Assembly: GCA_002293965.1 (NCBI GenBank)
Contig: DBEG01000124.1
Coordinates: 1 to 23,931 of the forward strand
Direction: 5' to 3'
Source of the DNA: Actinobacteria bacterium UBA912
GTDB taxonomy: Bacteria; Actinomycetota; Coriobacteriia; Anaerosomatales; UBA912
DNA length: 23,931 bases
Shown here piece after piece: positions 8,082-15,239 of this stretch (position 1 is the stretch's first letter; every line of letters starts with the position of its first letter). Position numbers and translations under genes: made by a program. The notes under the pieces are model-generated. The model worked only from the letters and a program-made list of their open reading frames with translations. It did no database searches and was not told where the DNA came from.

Positions 8082-9668
8082 TCAGGCTTGGGGCTTCGGA
8101 CGGACCAGCTTCGCCTTGACTCTGTCGACCAGGTTGGTCAGTTCCTCGGTCTTGAGTAGCGCCGCTACTCCGAAGTAGACCGCCGCTCCCAACACCATCA
8201 GGCCCACAAGTTGGGCCGCCTGGTTCGTCGTCTGCGTCATATCCAAGTGTGGCTGACTGTAGACATACCCTGCCCACACCACGGCCGACATAGCCACGGC
8301 TGAAGCCATCGCCTTCATTGTGGAGCGTAGAATGCGTCCTCCATCCAGGTGTTCAAGCTTGCGACGCAGGTAGAAGGCGAGCATGAGGAAGTTCAATCCC
8401 GCCGCCAGGCTACTCGCCAGCGCCAGTCCGGCATGATCCATGAACCGCACGAGTATCAGATTGAGGATGATATTCAAGGCAATGGCCCACAAGCCTAGTT
8501 TGATCGGGGTTATCGTGTCTTGCATCGCAAAGTAGACTCGCACGATCATGACGTTCGCCGTGTTCGCCACGATACCTAGCGAGTAGTAGAACAGCGCCAC
8601 CGTAGTCATCTGGGTCGCGACGGCGTCGAAAGCTCCCCGCTCAAAAAGTAGCCTTACAACGGGCTCGCTCAGGATGAGCAGTCCTGCCGTGATCGGTATG
8701 ACTATGAACCACAGCAGGCGCAGTCCTTCCGAGAAGGTACGTCGCACCTGAACCAAATCGTACTTCGATGCCTGTTCGGAAAGGTAGGGGTAAACAGCGG
8801 TCGCCACTGCTCCGGCAAAGATGCCGACCGGCAGCGACATTATCCTGGTAGCGAAGTTCAGGGAGGCGATGCTGCCCTCGACGAGGCCGGAGGCGAGCAT
8901 TCGATCGACCAGCAGGTTGATCTGGCCCGATGCTGAGCCCACGATGAACGGCAGGATCAGCATCCCGATTTGCTTGATGGCCGGGTGACGAAGTCCGCTC
9001 AGGGAGGCTCGGTAGTATCCACGATGGCCGAAGAGTGGGACCAGCAACACCAGTAGGTGTGCTACCGCACCCGCGACCACGCCGACCACAAGTCCTGCGA
9101 TGCCCATCGTGTCGCCCAGAAGCAATGCTCCGGCAATCATCCCGAAGTTGTAAAGCAGCCCGGCAAACGCTGGGGACATGAAGTGTCGATACGCGTTGAG
9201 GATCGCGGCTATCAGGCCGGTGAGACCCGTGAAGACAATCGCTGGGGTGAGCATCTGGGAAAGCCTCACAGCCAGTTGCTGTGTCTCAGGCGCCAGGCCC
9301 GGACCGAACAAGGGGATCAGGAATGGCGCTGCAACCAGATAGATGACGGAGCTCGCGACAAGAAAGATGATGGCTAGGTTGAGTACTGTGCTGGCGATAC
9401 GCCAGGCTTCCTCTTCACCAGCCTTGACCCGGTACTCGGTGAACACAGGTATGAACGCGACGGTAATCGCGCCTGCCACCATCCCCGCGATTCCCATCGG
9501 GAGTATTGATGCGACCAGGTAGGCGTCGGTAGAAGCAGTCGCCCCGTACTGATACGCGATTACAATCTCGCGCACATAACCGAGCACCCGTGAAAGCAGG
9601 GTGCCCGCTATAAGCAGGATGGTCGCCTGCGCCATACCCTGTCGGCTGATCTTCACTCGCCGCCCCAA
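8082..9668 (-). CDS. murJ: Lipid II flippase MurJ (MviN family)
   Basis: A 528-residue polytopic membrane protein with about 14 hydrophobic segments, the usual MurJ/MviN architecture. The N-terminal ATILLIAGTLLSRVLGYVRE is the characteristic first-helix stretch with the RxxGxxRE pattern, and STDAYLVASILP follows. MurJ moves the peptidoglycan precursor lipid II across the membrane. The longest start is TTG at 9666-9668, which lies 19 nt after the methyltransferase stop; the GTG four codons in (VKISRQ) and ATG eleven codons in (MAQATI) are alternatives, and none has a strong ribosome binding site. The gene is last in a minus-strand run with the CNNM/CorC protein and the methyltransferase, so it is probably co-transcribed with envelope-related functions. 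Confidence 0.94.
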   Translation of the reverse strand: MGRRVKISRQGMAQATILLIAGTLLSRVLGYVREIVIAYQYGATASTDAYLVASILPMGIAGMVAGAITVAFIPVFTEYRVKAGEEEAWRIASTVLNLAIIFLVASSVIYLVAAPFLIPLFGPGLAPETQQLAVRLSQMLTPAIVFTGLTGLIAAILNAYRHFMSPAFAGLLYNFGMIAGALLLGDTMGIAGLVVGVVAGAVAHLLVLLVPLFGHRGYYRASLSGLRHPAIKQIGMLILPFIVGSASGQINLLVDRMLASGLVEGSIASLNFATRIMSLPVGIFAGAVATAVYPYLSEQASKYDLVQVRRTFSEGLRLLWFIVIPITAGLLILSEPVVRLLFERGAFDAVATQMTTVALFYYSLGIVANTANVMIVRVYFAMQDTITPIKLGLWAIALNIILNLILVRFMDHAGLALASSLAAGLNFLMLAFYLRRKLEHLDGGRILRSTMKAMASAVAMSAVVWAGYVYSQPHLDMTQTTNQAAQLVGLMVLGAAVYFGVAALLKTEELTNLVDRVKAKLVRPKPQA

Positions 9669-9687
9669 TGTCCAACGATTCCTGCGT

Positions 9688-10485
9688 TCAGGATGTGCCT
9701 CCCTTGGTAGCGGTCACGATGATTGACTCGTCTTTCTCGGCGTCTAGGGGCTTACGTTCGTGATTGCCGAACACCCGGACCTCGGTGAATCCGGCGTGGT
9801 GAAGCTCTCGCTCGACAGCGTCGTGCGGGATGAGGGTGTGCAGCGACCTTCGGCGCGAAAGCTGCCACTCGCCGTGCGTATCCCGGACGAGCGTGACGAA
9901 GTCGAAGTCGATGTGCTCGCCGTCGGCCGGATAGTCGATGATGCGCAGGAAGACCTTGGTGCCCTCCTCGGTATCGCGCACTACCGGCGGGACGACGCGG
10001 GCCTTCGAAGCCGCCAGCCGAGAGTGGTTGAGCAGATGTAGCACGAGTACGCCGCCGGGTCGCAACACTGCGTAAAAGTCGGCGATCGCGGTGCGTAGAC
10101 CCTCGGCGCCGTTCACATGGGGCAGCGCGTTGCCGGTGCACACGAGGGCGTCCACTGGCCCGATGCCCTTGGTCGCGAGCTCGCCGAAACCGCCGCGCGT
10201 AAGCTCGACTTCCCCGCCTGCCGAAGCCAACGACTCCTGGGCGACTGCGATGTTGATCGCTGCTTGAGCGAGCATCGAGTCGTCGGGGTCGACGGCGATG
10301 ACCTTCATGCCCCAGCTCGCGAAGAGCAGCGAGTGGCGCGCGCTTCCGGCGCCGACGTCGGCAACGGTCTTCGCCTCCGCTTTCGCGAATGCCCATCGGA
10401 AGAGAGGCGCTTCGCGGGCGAGACGCTTGTCCCAGTCGACGAACTGGTCATAGTCGGAAGTCGGTGCCGTTTCGTCGAAGGTCAT
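9688..10485 (-). CDS. Class I SAM-dependent methyltransferase
   Basis: A 265-residue soluble protein with a Rossmann-type methyltransferase core. Motif I is VADVGAGSARHS at about residues 41-52, the acidic end of strand beta2 is VIAVDPDDSML, the post-motif region is DALVCTGNALPHV, and LRPGGVLVLHLLNHS is the motif between beta5 and the following helix. It looks like a small-molecule or lipid/quinone type enzyme rather than an RNA enzyme, but the substrate cannot be read. The ATG overlaps the stop of the upstream CNNM/CorC gene by 4 nt (ATGA), indicating translational coupling, and murJ follows after a short gap. This placement suggests, without proving, an envelope-related substrate. Confidence 0.88.
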   Translation of the reverse strand: MTFDETAPTSDYDQFVDWDKRLAREAPLFRWAFAKAEAKTVADVGAGSARHSLLFASWGMKVIAVDPDDSMLAQAAINIAVAQESLASAGGEVELTRGGFGELATKGIGPVDALVCTGNALPHVNGAEGLRTAIADFYAVLRPGGVLVLHLLNHSRLAASKARVVPPVVRDTEEGTKVFLRIIDYPADGEHIDFDFVTLVRDTHGEWQLSRRRSLHTLIPHDAVERELHHAGFTEVRVFGNHERKPLDAEKDESIIVTATKGGTS

Positions 10486-11792
10486 CGGTCGGCCCCTTCG
10501 GCGGTTTGCACCAACACCCGGGCGATCCTGCGGCGCCTGATCGCTTGGACGGTGAAGCTCACGCCGTCCTCGATCACGACTTCGCCGGACACCGGAATGT
10601 GGCCGAGTTTGACGAGCATCCAGCCTGCCAGCGTCTCATACTCGTCGGACTCGGCGATGGGCAGGCCCATCTGAAGTGCATACTCGACCGAAAGGCCTCC
10701 GTCGATCACCCAACGCCCGGGTCCGAGCTCGATGACATCCCGGCGATCCGGGTCGAACTCGTCTGCAACCTCGCCGACGATCTCCTCGACGATGTCCTCG
10801 ATGGTCACCAGTCCGGCGGTGCCACCGTGTTCATCGACGACGATCGCCATGTGATTGCGAGTCTTGCGCATCTCGGAAAGTAGCGGGAGGATGCCTTTAG
10901 TCTCCGGGATGAACACCGGCTGTCTGGCGAACGCGTTGACCGGCTCATCGAGCCGCTCGGCGGCGGCGGGTTCGACTAGGTCCTTCAGGAGCACGACGCC
11001 CGTGATGCTGTCAGGGTTGCCTCGGCAGATGGGAAGGCGCGAGAAGCCAGACTTGCGGAATGCCGGCAGCGCTTCACCGACGGTCAGGTCGTCCTCGATG
11101 AGCGACATGTCGACGCGCGGGACCATGATCTCCCGCACGACGGTATCGCCGAGCTCGAAGATCTCGTGGATCATCCGCTTCTCCTCGTCGAGCAGGGTGC
11201 CCTGCTCCGTCACCAGGAGCTTGATCTCCTCTTCCGAGACGCCCGGTCGGCCCTGGCCAGGCTTAATGCGAAGAGCTCTCGAGACGATGTCGGTGGATTG
11301 CGTGAGTAGCCACACGAGCGGACCCGCGACGCGCGCTAGCACCGTTATCGAGGCTGCAACGAAGATCGCAACGGGTTCTGCACGCTGTAGGCCGAGTCGC
11401 TTGGGTGCGAGTTCGCCCAGGACCAGCGTCAGATATGAGATTGCGAGCGTGATCGTGAACAGCGAGAATCCTGTCGCCCAACGGTCGACCCACCCTATCC
11501 CGAAGCTACGCAGCCACTCGGCGAGCGGCTCCGCGAGATTCACGGCCGCTGTCGCCGATGCGAGAAAGCCCACGAGCGTGATGCCCACCTGGATAGTTGC
11601 AAGCAGGCGCGATGGGTCCTCGAGAAGCGCGATGGCTGCAGCGGCACCTGCCGATCCATCCTCGGCGCGTTTGAGCAGGATTGCCCTGCGTGCGCTGATG
11701 AGAGCGATCTCGGCTGCTGCGAAATACGCATTCAATCCGAGCAGGCCGGCTATGAGAAGGAGTTCTGCTAGGTATTCACCCATGTGGTGCAT
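10482..11792 (-). CDS. CNNM/CorC (hemolysin C family) membrane protein with CBS pair
   Basis: A 436-residue protein with the standard family order. An N-terminal CNNM/DUF21 transmembrane domain covers about residues 1-195, with four hydrophobic segments, AAEIALISARRA near the start and LGELAPKRLGLQRAEPVA. A CBS pair starts at VREIMVPRVDM and ends with TAGLVTIEDIVEEIVGE (about 215-340). A C-terminal CorC_HlyC domain carries the signature ETLAGWMLVKLGHIP. Family members are Mg2+ (sometimes Co2+) transport or efflux proteins gated by ATP-Mg at the CBS domains; the hemolysin name is historical. Two in-frame ATGs (11790-11792 and 11781-11783) are possible starts, both with weak ribosome binding sites. 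It overlaps the methyltransferase gene by 4 nt. Confidence 0.92.
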   Translation of the reverse strand: MHHMGEYLAELLLIAGLLGLNAYFAAAEIALISARRAILLKRAEDGSAGAAAAIALLEDPSRLLATIQVGITLVGFLASATAAVNLAEPLAEWLRSFGIGWVDRWATGFSLFTITLAISYLTLVLGELAPKRLGLQRAEPVAIFVAASITVLARVAGPLVWLLTQSTDIVSRALRIKPGQGRPGVSEEEIKLLVTEQGTLLDEEKRMIHEIFELGDTVVREIMVPRVDMSLIEDDLTVGEALPAFRKSGFSRLPICRGNPDSITGVVLLKDLVEPAAAERLDEPVNAFARQPVFIPETKGILPLLSEMRKTRNHMAIVVDEHGGTAGLVTIEDIVEEIVGEVADEFDPDRRDVIELGPGRWVIDGGLSVEYALQMGLPIAESDEYETLAGWMLVKLGHIPVSGEVVIEDGVSFTVQAIRRRRIARVLVQTAEGADR

Positions 11793-11810
11793 GTTACCAG
11801 CAGCAGACGT

Positions 11811-11830
11811 GCAGCGGTATTTATCGCTGC
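11811..11830. repeat. Inverted repeat ahead of the CNNM/CorC gene
   Basis: GCAGCG and CGCTGC form a perfect 6-bp stem around an 8-nt AT-rich loop. It lies in the 72-nt gap between the small winged-helix gene and the CNNM gene, 18 nt before the latter's ATG. There is no T-tract, so it is not a normal terminator. It may be an mRNA hairpin or an operator; no function can be assigned. Confidence 0.35.
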
Positions 11831-11864
11831 GATTTGAACAAAATCCCTGTAGCGCCGCACTCCA

Positions 11865-12230
11865 TCACTCCTGCCGAGGCGTTACCTTGTGAAGCACCAG
11901 CGCGATCAGGGCGAGTCTGCGGCTGCGGTCTTGACAGGCCTCGACGAAGGCTTCTGCCAAGGCTCTCATCTCTGGAGTGGGTCGATATCGCAGTAGCCCC
12001 CCAGCCGATTGGATGATGCCGTCATCGCGAAGTAAGGCGACTTCCGGCTCAAGTTCATCGACCCTGCGCCCCAGCCTCGATGCAAGCGCATTCATATCCA
12101 ATACCGCATCGGGGTTCCTATGGAAAAACACAAGGATGTCCCAACTCAGGAGCGACCTGACATGGCGTTCAACGAACTTGATTACAGAAGGTCCCAGCAC
12201 CCACTCAAGATCGTGCATGCTCGCCACCAT
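11865..12230 (-). CDS. Small protein with a probable winged-helix fold
   Basis: A 121-residue soluble protein I cannot assign to a named family. Residues about 25-85 read like a winged helix-turn-helix: a helix (LLSWDILVFFHR), then NPDAVLDMNALASRLGR as a candidate helix-turn-helix, then VALLRDDGIIQSAGGLLRYRPT as a third helix plus wing. A helical tail follows. It could be a small DNA-binding regulator of the downstream CNNM-methyltransferase-murJ run, or a protein-interaction winged helix; both are inference. The ATG at 12228-12230 is the longest start; a second ATG four codons in (12216-12218) is equally possible, since neither has a strong ribosome binding site. The 72-nt gap to the CNNM gene allows co-transcription. 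Confidence 0.7.
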   Translation of the reverse strand: MVASMHDLEWVLGPSVIKFVERHVRSLLSWDILVFFHRNPDAVLDMNALASRLGRRVDELEPEVALLRDDGIIQSAGGLLRYRPTPEMRALAEAFVEACQDRSRRLALIALVLHKVTPRQE

Positions 12231-12316
12231 CTTCGGCCGTCAGTGATAGTGCGTTCATCGGGCACGCCCACTGCCTGAATATATGGTTCAGCAATTCTCC
12301 CCGCCGATCGATCCCG

Positions 12317-12346
12317 TTAGCAATATAACCCACAAAAGAATACAAT
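12317..12346 (+). promoter_or_regulatory. Candidate promoter for the FKBP gene
   Basis: TTAGCA (four of six to the -35 consensus) and TACAAT (five of six to the -10 consensus) are separated by 18 nt. Transcription would start near 12353, leaving a leader of about 75 nt before the ATG at 12428. Confidence 0.4.
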
Positions 12347-12407
12347 ATCAGCTGCTTGCTCAACACATCAAATAGTAATTGTTCCTAAATTGTTTTCGTA
12401 CCTCCTA

Positions 12408-12419
12408 ACTTTCGAAAGT
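12408..12419. repeat. 12-bp perfect palindrome just upstream of the FKBP start
   Basis: ACTTTCGAAAGT is self-complementary over its full length and ends 8 nt before the FKBP ATG. It could be a dimeric repressor operator or could fold in the mRNA close to the start codon. Only the symmetry is seen. Confidence 0.4.
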
Positions 12420-12427
12420 GAGCGCTC

Positions 12428-12868
12428 ATGAGCCTTCCCAGCGGTGTCAAGGTCAAGGTCCACTACACCGGCACCCTCGACGACGGAAGTCAGTTCGACT
12501 GTAGCCGAGACCGAGAGCCGCTGGAATTCACCCTGGGAGCCAATGAAGTGCTGCCAGGTTTCGAACACGCTGTCGCCCAGCTCGAAATCGGTTCCTCCAC
12601 CATCATCACCCTTCCTGCCGAAGAGTCCTACGGGCCTCATCACGCCGAAGCAACTCAAACTGTTCCCGCATCAGCCTTTCTCGAGCCCCCCCAAGTGGGG
12701 GCGATTGCCCATTTCGTCGGCCCAGACGATCAGCCCCTCGCCGCTACGATATCCGCTGTCGACGACGAGCTGGTTACCCTAGATTTCAACCATCCTCTAG
12801 CGGGCCAGAACCTCACATTCTCTATCGAACTAGTTGAAGCCACAGGACATTCTGACACGACCCTCTGA
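12428..12868 (+). CDS. SlyD-like FKBP-type peptidyl-prolyl isomerase
   Basis: A 146-residue cytoplasmic protein. The FKBP half-domains are recognisable: KVHYTGTLDDGSQFD, PLEFTLGANEVLPGFEHAV and the C-terminal strand LTFSIELVEA. Between them, after the AEESYG flap, lies the insert-in-flap region ending in LDFNHPLAGQNL, which is the SlyD signature. SlyD proteins combine prolyl isomerase and chaperone activity. The His/Cys-rich metal-binding tail of enterobacterial SlyD is absent, as in many non-proteobacterial members. The ATG is preceded by AAAGTGAG, a weak ribosome binding site. The gene converges on the CWB2 gene with only 5 nt between the stops and no visible terminator. Confidence 0.93.
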   Translation: MSLPSGVKVKVHYTGTLDDGSQFDCSRDREPLEFTLGANEVLPGFEHAVAQLEIGSSTIITLPAEESYGPHHAEATQTVPASAFLEPPQVGAIAHFVGPDDQPLAATISAVDDELVTLDFNHPLAGQNLTFSIELVEATGHSDTTL

Positions 12869-12873
12869 CATCA

Positions 12874-14298
12874 TCATCGACTCATAGCCGACAGGGGGCG
12901 CTGTACTTCCATACTGAGGGCGCCTGTGCCCCCGAATATTTGAATCTCCCTGATGTCACGGTAAGCTCCTCGTATTGCGATATCCGCACTTCTATGGAGA
13001 TCCGCTCTAGTTGAGAGCAGAATCACTCCTCGGGTAGCGCCAACCGCAACCCCGCCCGTAAGCGCATCGGCGAAGTCCTCGCCTGTAGCAACACCCACGG
13101 TCGTATACTCTACTATTCCTCTTGCCGCGCCCCACGAAACCACTATCACTGCGGTGTCGTATCGCGTCAGCCCTGCTGCCCTCGTCAGACCAGGGATGCT
13201 TCTGCGCAGTTCGCTGAATACTCCTTCGCTGACGGCACCAACACCTCCTGCAACGAGTCCCGCTGAGAAAGCGTTGCGCGCCAGGAAAGCACGCGCTGTC
13301 GCAGGGACACTGCCCGGTCGCACCAAGACGATGGGCGTACGACTCGAATATGCCAACGGGCCCAGCGAAACAGCGTCGGCAAAAAGGTCTCCGCGCGCGA
13401 AGAATATCTGCCCGCCAAAGGGTGCGCCGCTTCGCCGAGTCAAGACCTCCGAGGCAATCATGGTCGAGGTCTCGTACCGATCCACTCCTCCGATGCGTCT
13501 CACAGTGACGCCCAATCCGCGAACCGTGTCTGCGACTCCGGTGTGAACGGCACCAGTTCCGCCCACGATAATCACTTCCGAAGCGCCTAGACGCAAAATC
13601 TCCGCTCTAGTTGATGCCGGCAGAGCATTTGGGCGCGTCAAAAGCACAGGACCCGAATTCACCCCTGCCAGCCCCGAAGCCGATAAGGCATCTGCGAAAC
13701 CTGTCCCTGTCGCCAATACAACCGTACGAGCTTGCGGGAAATTATGCGCCGAAGCGATGGCTGCCGTCTCATAGCGATCGGCACCACCTAGCCGCACGAT
13801 TCTAGGACCCGCCACTGGGTTCACGGTGACCCGAACCGTAACACTCCCCGCTGCGGTCACCGGCACTGTCGAGGCGCTCCGCGGCGCTGGCGTCAGCCCA
13901 TAGTCGACTCGGATCGGGAATGCGGCGGCGTCCATAAGTACGCCTGGTGCCTCTACGAGCCTCACGTGCAGGATCCTTCCGCCTTCAGGGGCAAGGATTG
14001 GTCCGCGGACCCGCTGCCACGGAGCGAACTTGTCGTCCCAGGTGTAGTAGAGGATTCCAGGAGAGAGTGGAACCAACCTGATTGTCTTTGGACTTCGGCT
14101 CCATCCCAGCACCGCATCCGGAAGGGCAGGGTTGGTGAACAATGCTATGTGCCCGGCCCCATCCGTCCGCGCAACCGCCGCCTGTGGCACAAAAATGGGA
14201 AGGCAAAGAGCGACAAGAGCCACCAGCAGCCCTGCCCTCGACCGAAAATGTTCAAGCCTGAACTTCGCGCCCAACACAGCAGCGCGAGAACTTAGCAT
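12874..14298 (-). CDS. Secreted protein with three cell-wall-binding-2 repeats
   Basis: A 474-residue exported protein. Residues about 20-43 are a hydrophobic signal-peptide core ending near VPQAAVA. Residues about 45-140 form a beta-type domain resembling OmpL47/chitobiase C-terminal-like modules (LYYTWDD, GPILAPEGGRILHVR). Three CWB2 (PF04122) repeats follow at about 168-262, 269-365 and 375-470, each with RYET/RYDT, a GxxFADAL-type motif and a GGTGAV or GGVGAV turn. CWB2 triplets bind anionic cell-wall polymers and anchor proteins at Gram-positive surfaces. There is no enzyme domain, so it is probably structural or adhesive. The ATG at 14296-14298 follows GAGAGGT about 10 nt away. A related protein with a protease module is encoded on the other strand at about 15240. 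Confidence 0.9.
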   Translation of the reverse strand: MLSSRAAVLGAKFRLEHFRSRAGLLVALVALCLPIFVPQAAVARTDGAGHIALFTNPALPDAVLGWSRSPKTIRLVPLSPGILYYTWDDKFAPWQRVRGPILAPEGGRILHVRLVEAPGVLMDAAAFPIRVDYGLTPAPRSASTVPVTAAGSVTVRVTVNPVAGPRIVRLGGADRYETAAIASAHNFPQARTVVLATGTGFADALSASGLAGVNSGPVLLTRPNALPASTRAEILRLGASEVIIVGGTGAVHTGVADTVRGLGVTVRRIGGVDRYETSTMIASEVLTRRSGAPFGGQIFFARGDLFADAVSLGPLAYSSRTPIVLVRPGSVPATARAFLARNAFSAGLVAGGVGAVSEGVFSELRRSIPGLTRAAGLTRYDTAVIVVSWGAARGIVEYTTVGVATGEDFADALTGGVAVGATRGVILLSTRADLHRSADIAIRGAYRDIREIQIFGGTGALSMEVQRPLSAMSR

Positions 14299-14484
14299 GC
14301 CTAAGCTACCTCTCGAAACGACATCATAACCACCAAGATTATCGACACCCTCGCTGCGCGATTAGAGATGCCGAGAATCAAATGGGCCATAAACGAAGTC
14401 GAGCGGTAGTTGAGGGGGCTGAGCGGGCCTAATACGCGCTTAGCGGGACTACAGAGGTGGCCGAAAGGACCAAGGCGCGCGACC

Positions 14485-15147
14485 TCAGAGGACGAACAGC
14501 AGAATCGCCAAGAAATGACACACGCTTCCAGCGAGGACGAATACATGCCAGATGGTATGCGTGTAGGGAATCCGCTTCAGGACATAAAACACCGTGCCGA
14601 ACGAATACGCCAATCCTCCCGCAACCAGTAACCAGAACCCTGCTGGGGCCAGTATTCGGTAGAGTGGCTCTATGGCGAACACCGCCGTCCAGCCCATCGC
14701 CATATATATAGTCACCGAGATCCATGCGGGCCTGTGAACCCAAATCACCGAAACCACTATCCCCGCTATCGCCATCGCCCATGTGGCTCCAAAGAGCCAC
14801 CACCCGCCCTCATACCTAAGGGTGACCAGCGTGAATGGCGTATACGTGCCCGCGATCAACAGGTAGATCGCTGAGTGATCGAAGATCTTGAACAGATGCT
14901 TGATCCTCGGCCATGGAAAGCTGTGATACAGGGTTGAAGCCAGGTAGCCGATGACCAAAGTGACCCCATAGGTGATCGCAGCACCAAGTTGCCATCCATC
15001 GCCGCCCTGAGCAGCAAATACGACTAGCAGCGTCAGCGCTGCAATCCCTAAAGCCACACCTAGACCGTGGCTGATGCTGTTCGCTATCTCCTCGCCCAAG
15101 CTATAGGGTCTGGGCCTTTTACTTCCGTTCATCGAATAGTCACTCAT
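14485..15147 (-). CDS. Hemolysin III / TrhA family (PAQR) membrane protein
   Basis: From the ATG at 15145-15147 this is a 220-residue protein with seven hydrophobic segments. It has the conserved residues of the TrhA/YqfA branch of the PAQR superfamily: ISHGLG near the N-terminus, STLYHSF, KIFDHSAIYLLIAGTYTPF, and HTIWHVFVLAGSVCHF at the C-terminus, supplying the Asp and His of the intramembrane metal site. E. coli TrhA has been linked to membrane energetics; hemolytic activity is not general. The frame extends to 15177, but ATG 15145 has AGGG just upstream, and an ATG five codons later (MNGSK) is an alternative. It lies between two CWB2 genes and is divergent from the second. Expression probably starts in the short region 15148-15239. 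Confidence 0.92.
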   Translation of the reverse strand: MSDYSMNGSKRPRPYSLGEEIANSISHGLGVALGIAALTLLVVFAAQGGDGWQLGAAITYGVTLVIGYLASTLYHSFPWPRIKHLFKIFDHSAIYLLIAGTYTPFTLVTLRYEGGWWLFGATWAMAIAGIVVSVIWVHRPAWISVTIYMAMGWTAVFAIEPLYRILAPAGFWLLVAGGLAYSFGTVFYVLKRIPYTHTIWHVFVLAGSVCHFLAILLFVL

Positions 15148-15239
15148 CCCTGATACCTGCAGTGCCGATAACCACATTGAAAAGCCCAGAAAAGAAAGCC
15201 TTCACAATGATAATCCAACCGTCAATAACCGAGACCGAC

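Larger units (their letters stand above)
12231..12427. other. AT-rich intergenic region between the winged-helix gene and the FKBP gene
   Basis: About 200 nt without a gene, clearly richer in A and T than the rest of the window. It holds the FKBP promoter candidate and the 12-bp palindrome listed separately. On the reverse strand a TATATT (12278-12283) could be a -10 for the winged-helix gene but has no recognisable -35. Confidence 0.5.

Noticed and set aside
8061..8104. GCCTGACAGGC inverted repeat at the maf/murJ convergent junction as a terminator
   Set aside because: The stem is only 4 bp, includes the murJ stop, and is not followed by a T-tract on either strand.
12368..12430. Strong reverse-strand Shine-Dalgarno-like AGGAGG near 12401-12406
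   Set aside because: No start codon follows at usable distance; the first ATG begins an open frame without a recognisable product.
14299..14484. Gap between the CWB2 gene and the TrhA gene examined for a small gene or terminator
   Set aside because: No frame with a ribosome binding site or recognisable product, and no stem with a T-tract. Weak -10-like GATAAT and TATGAT on the reverse strand lack -35 partners.
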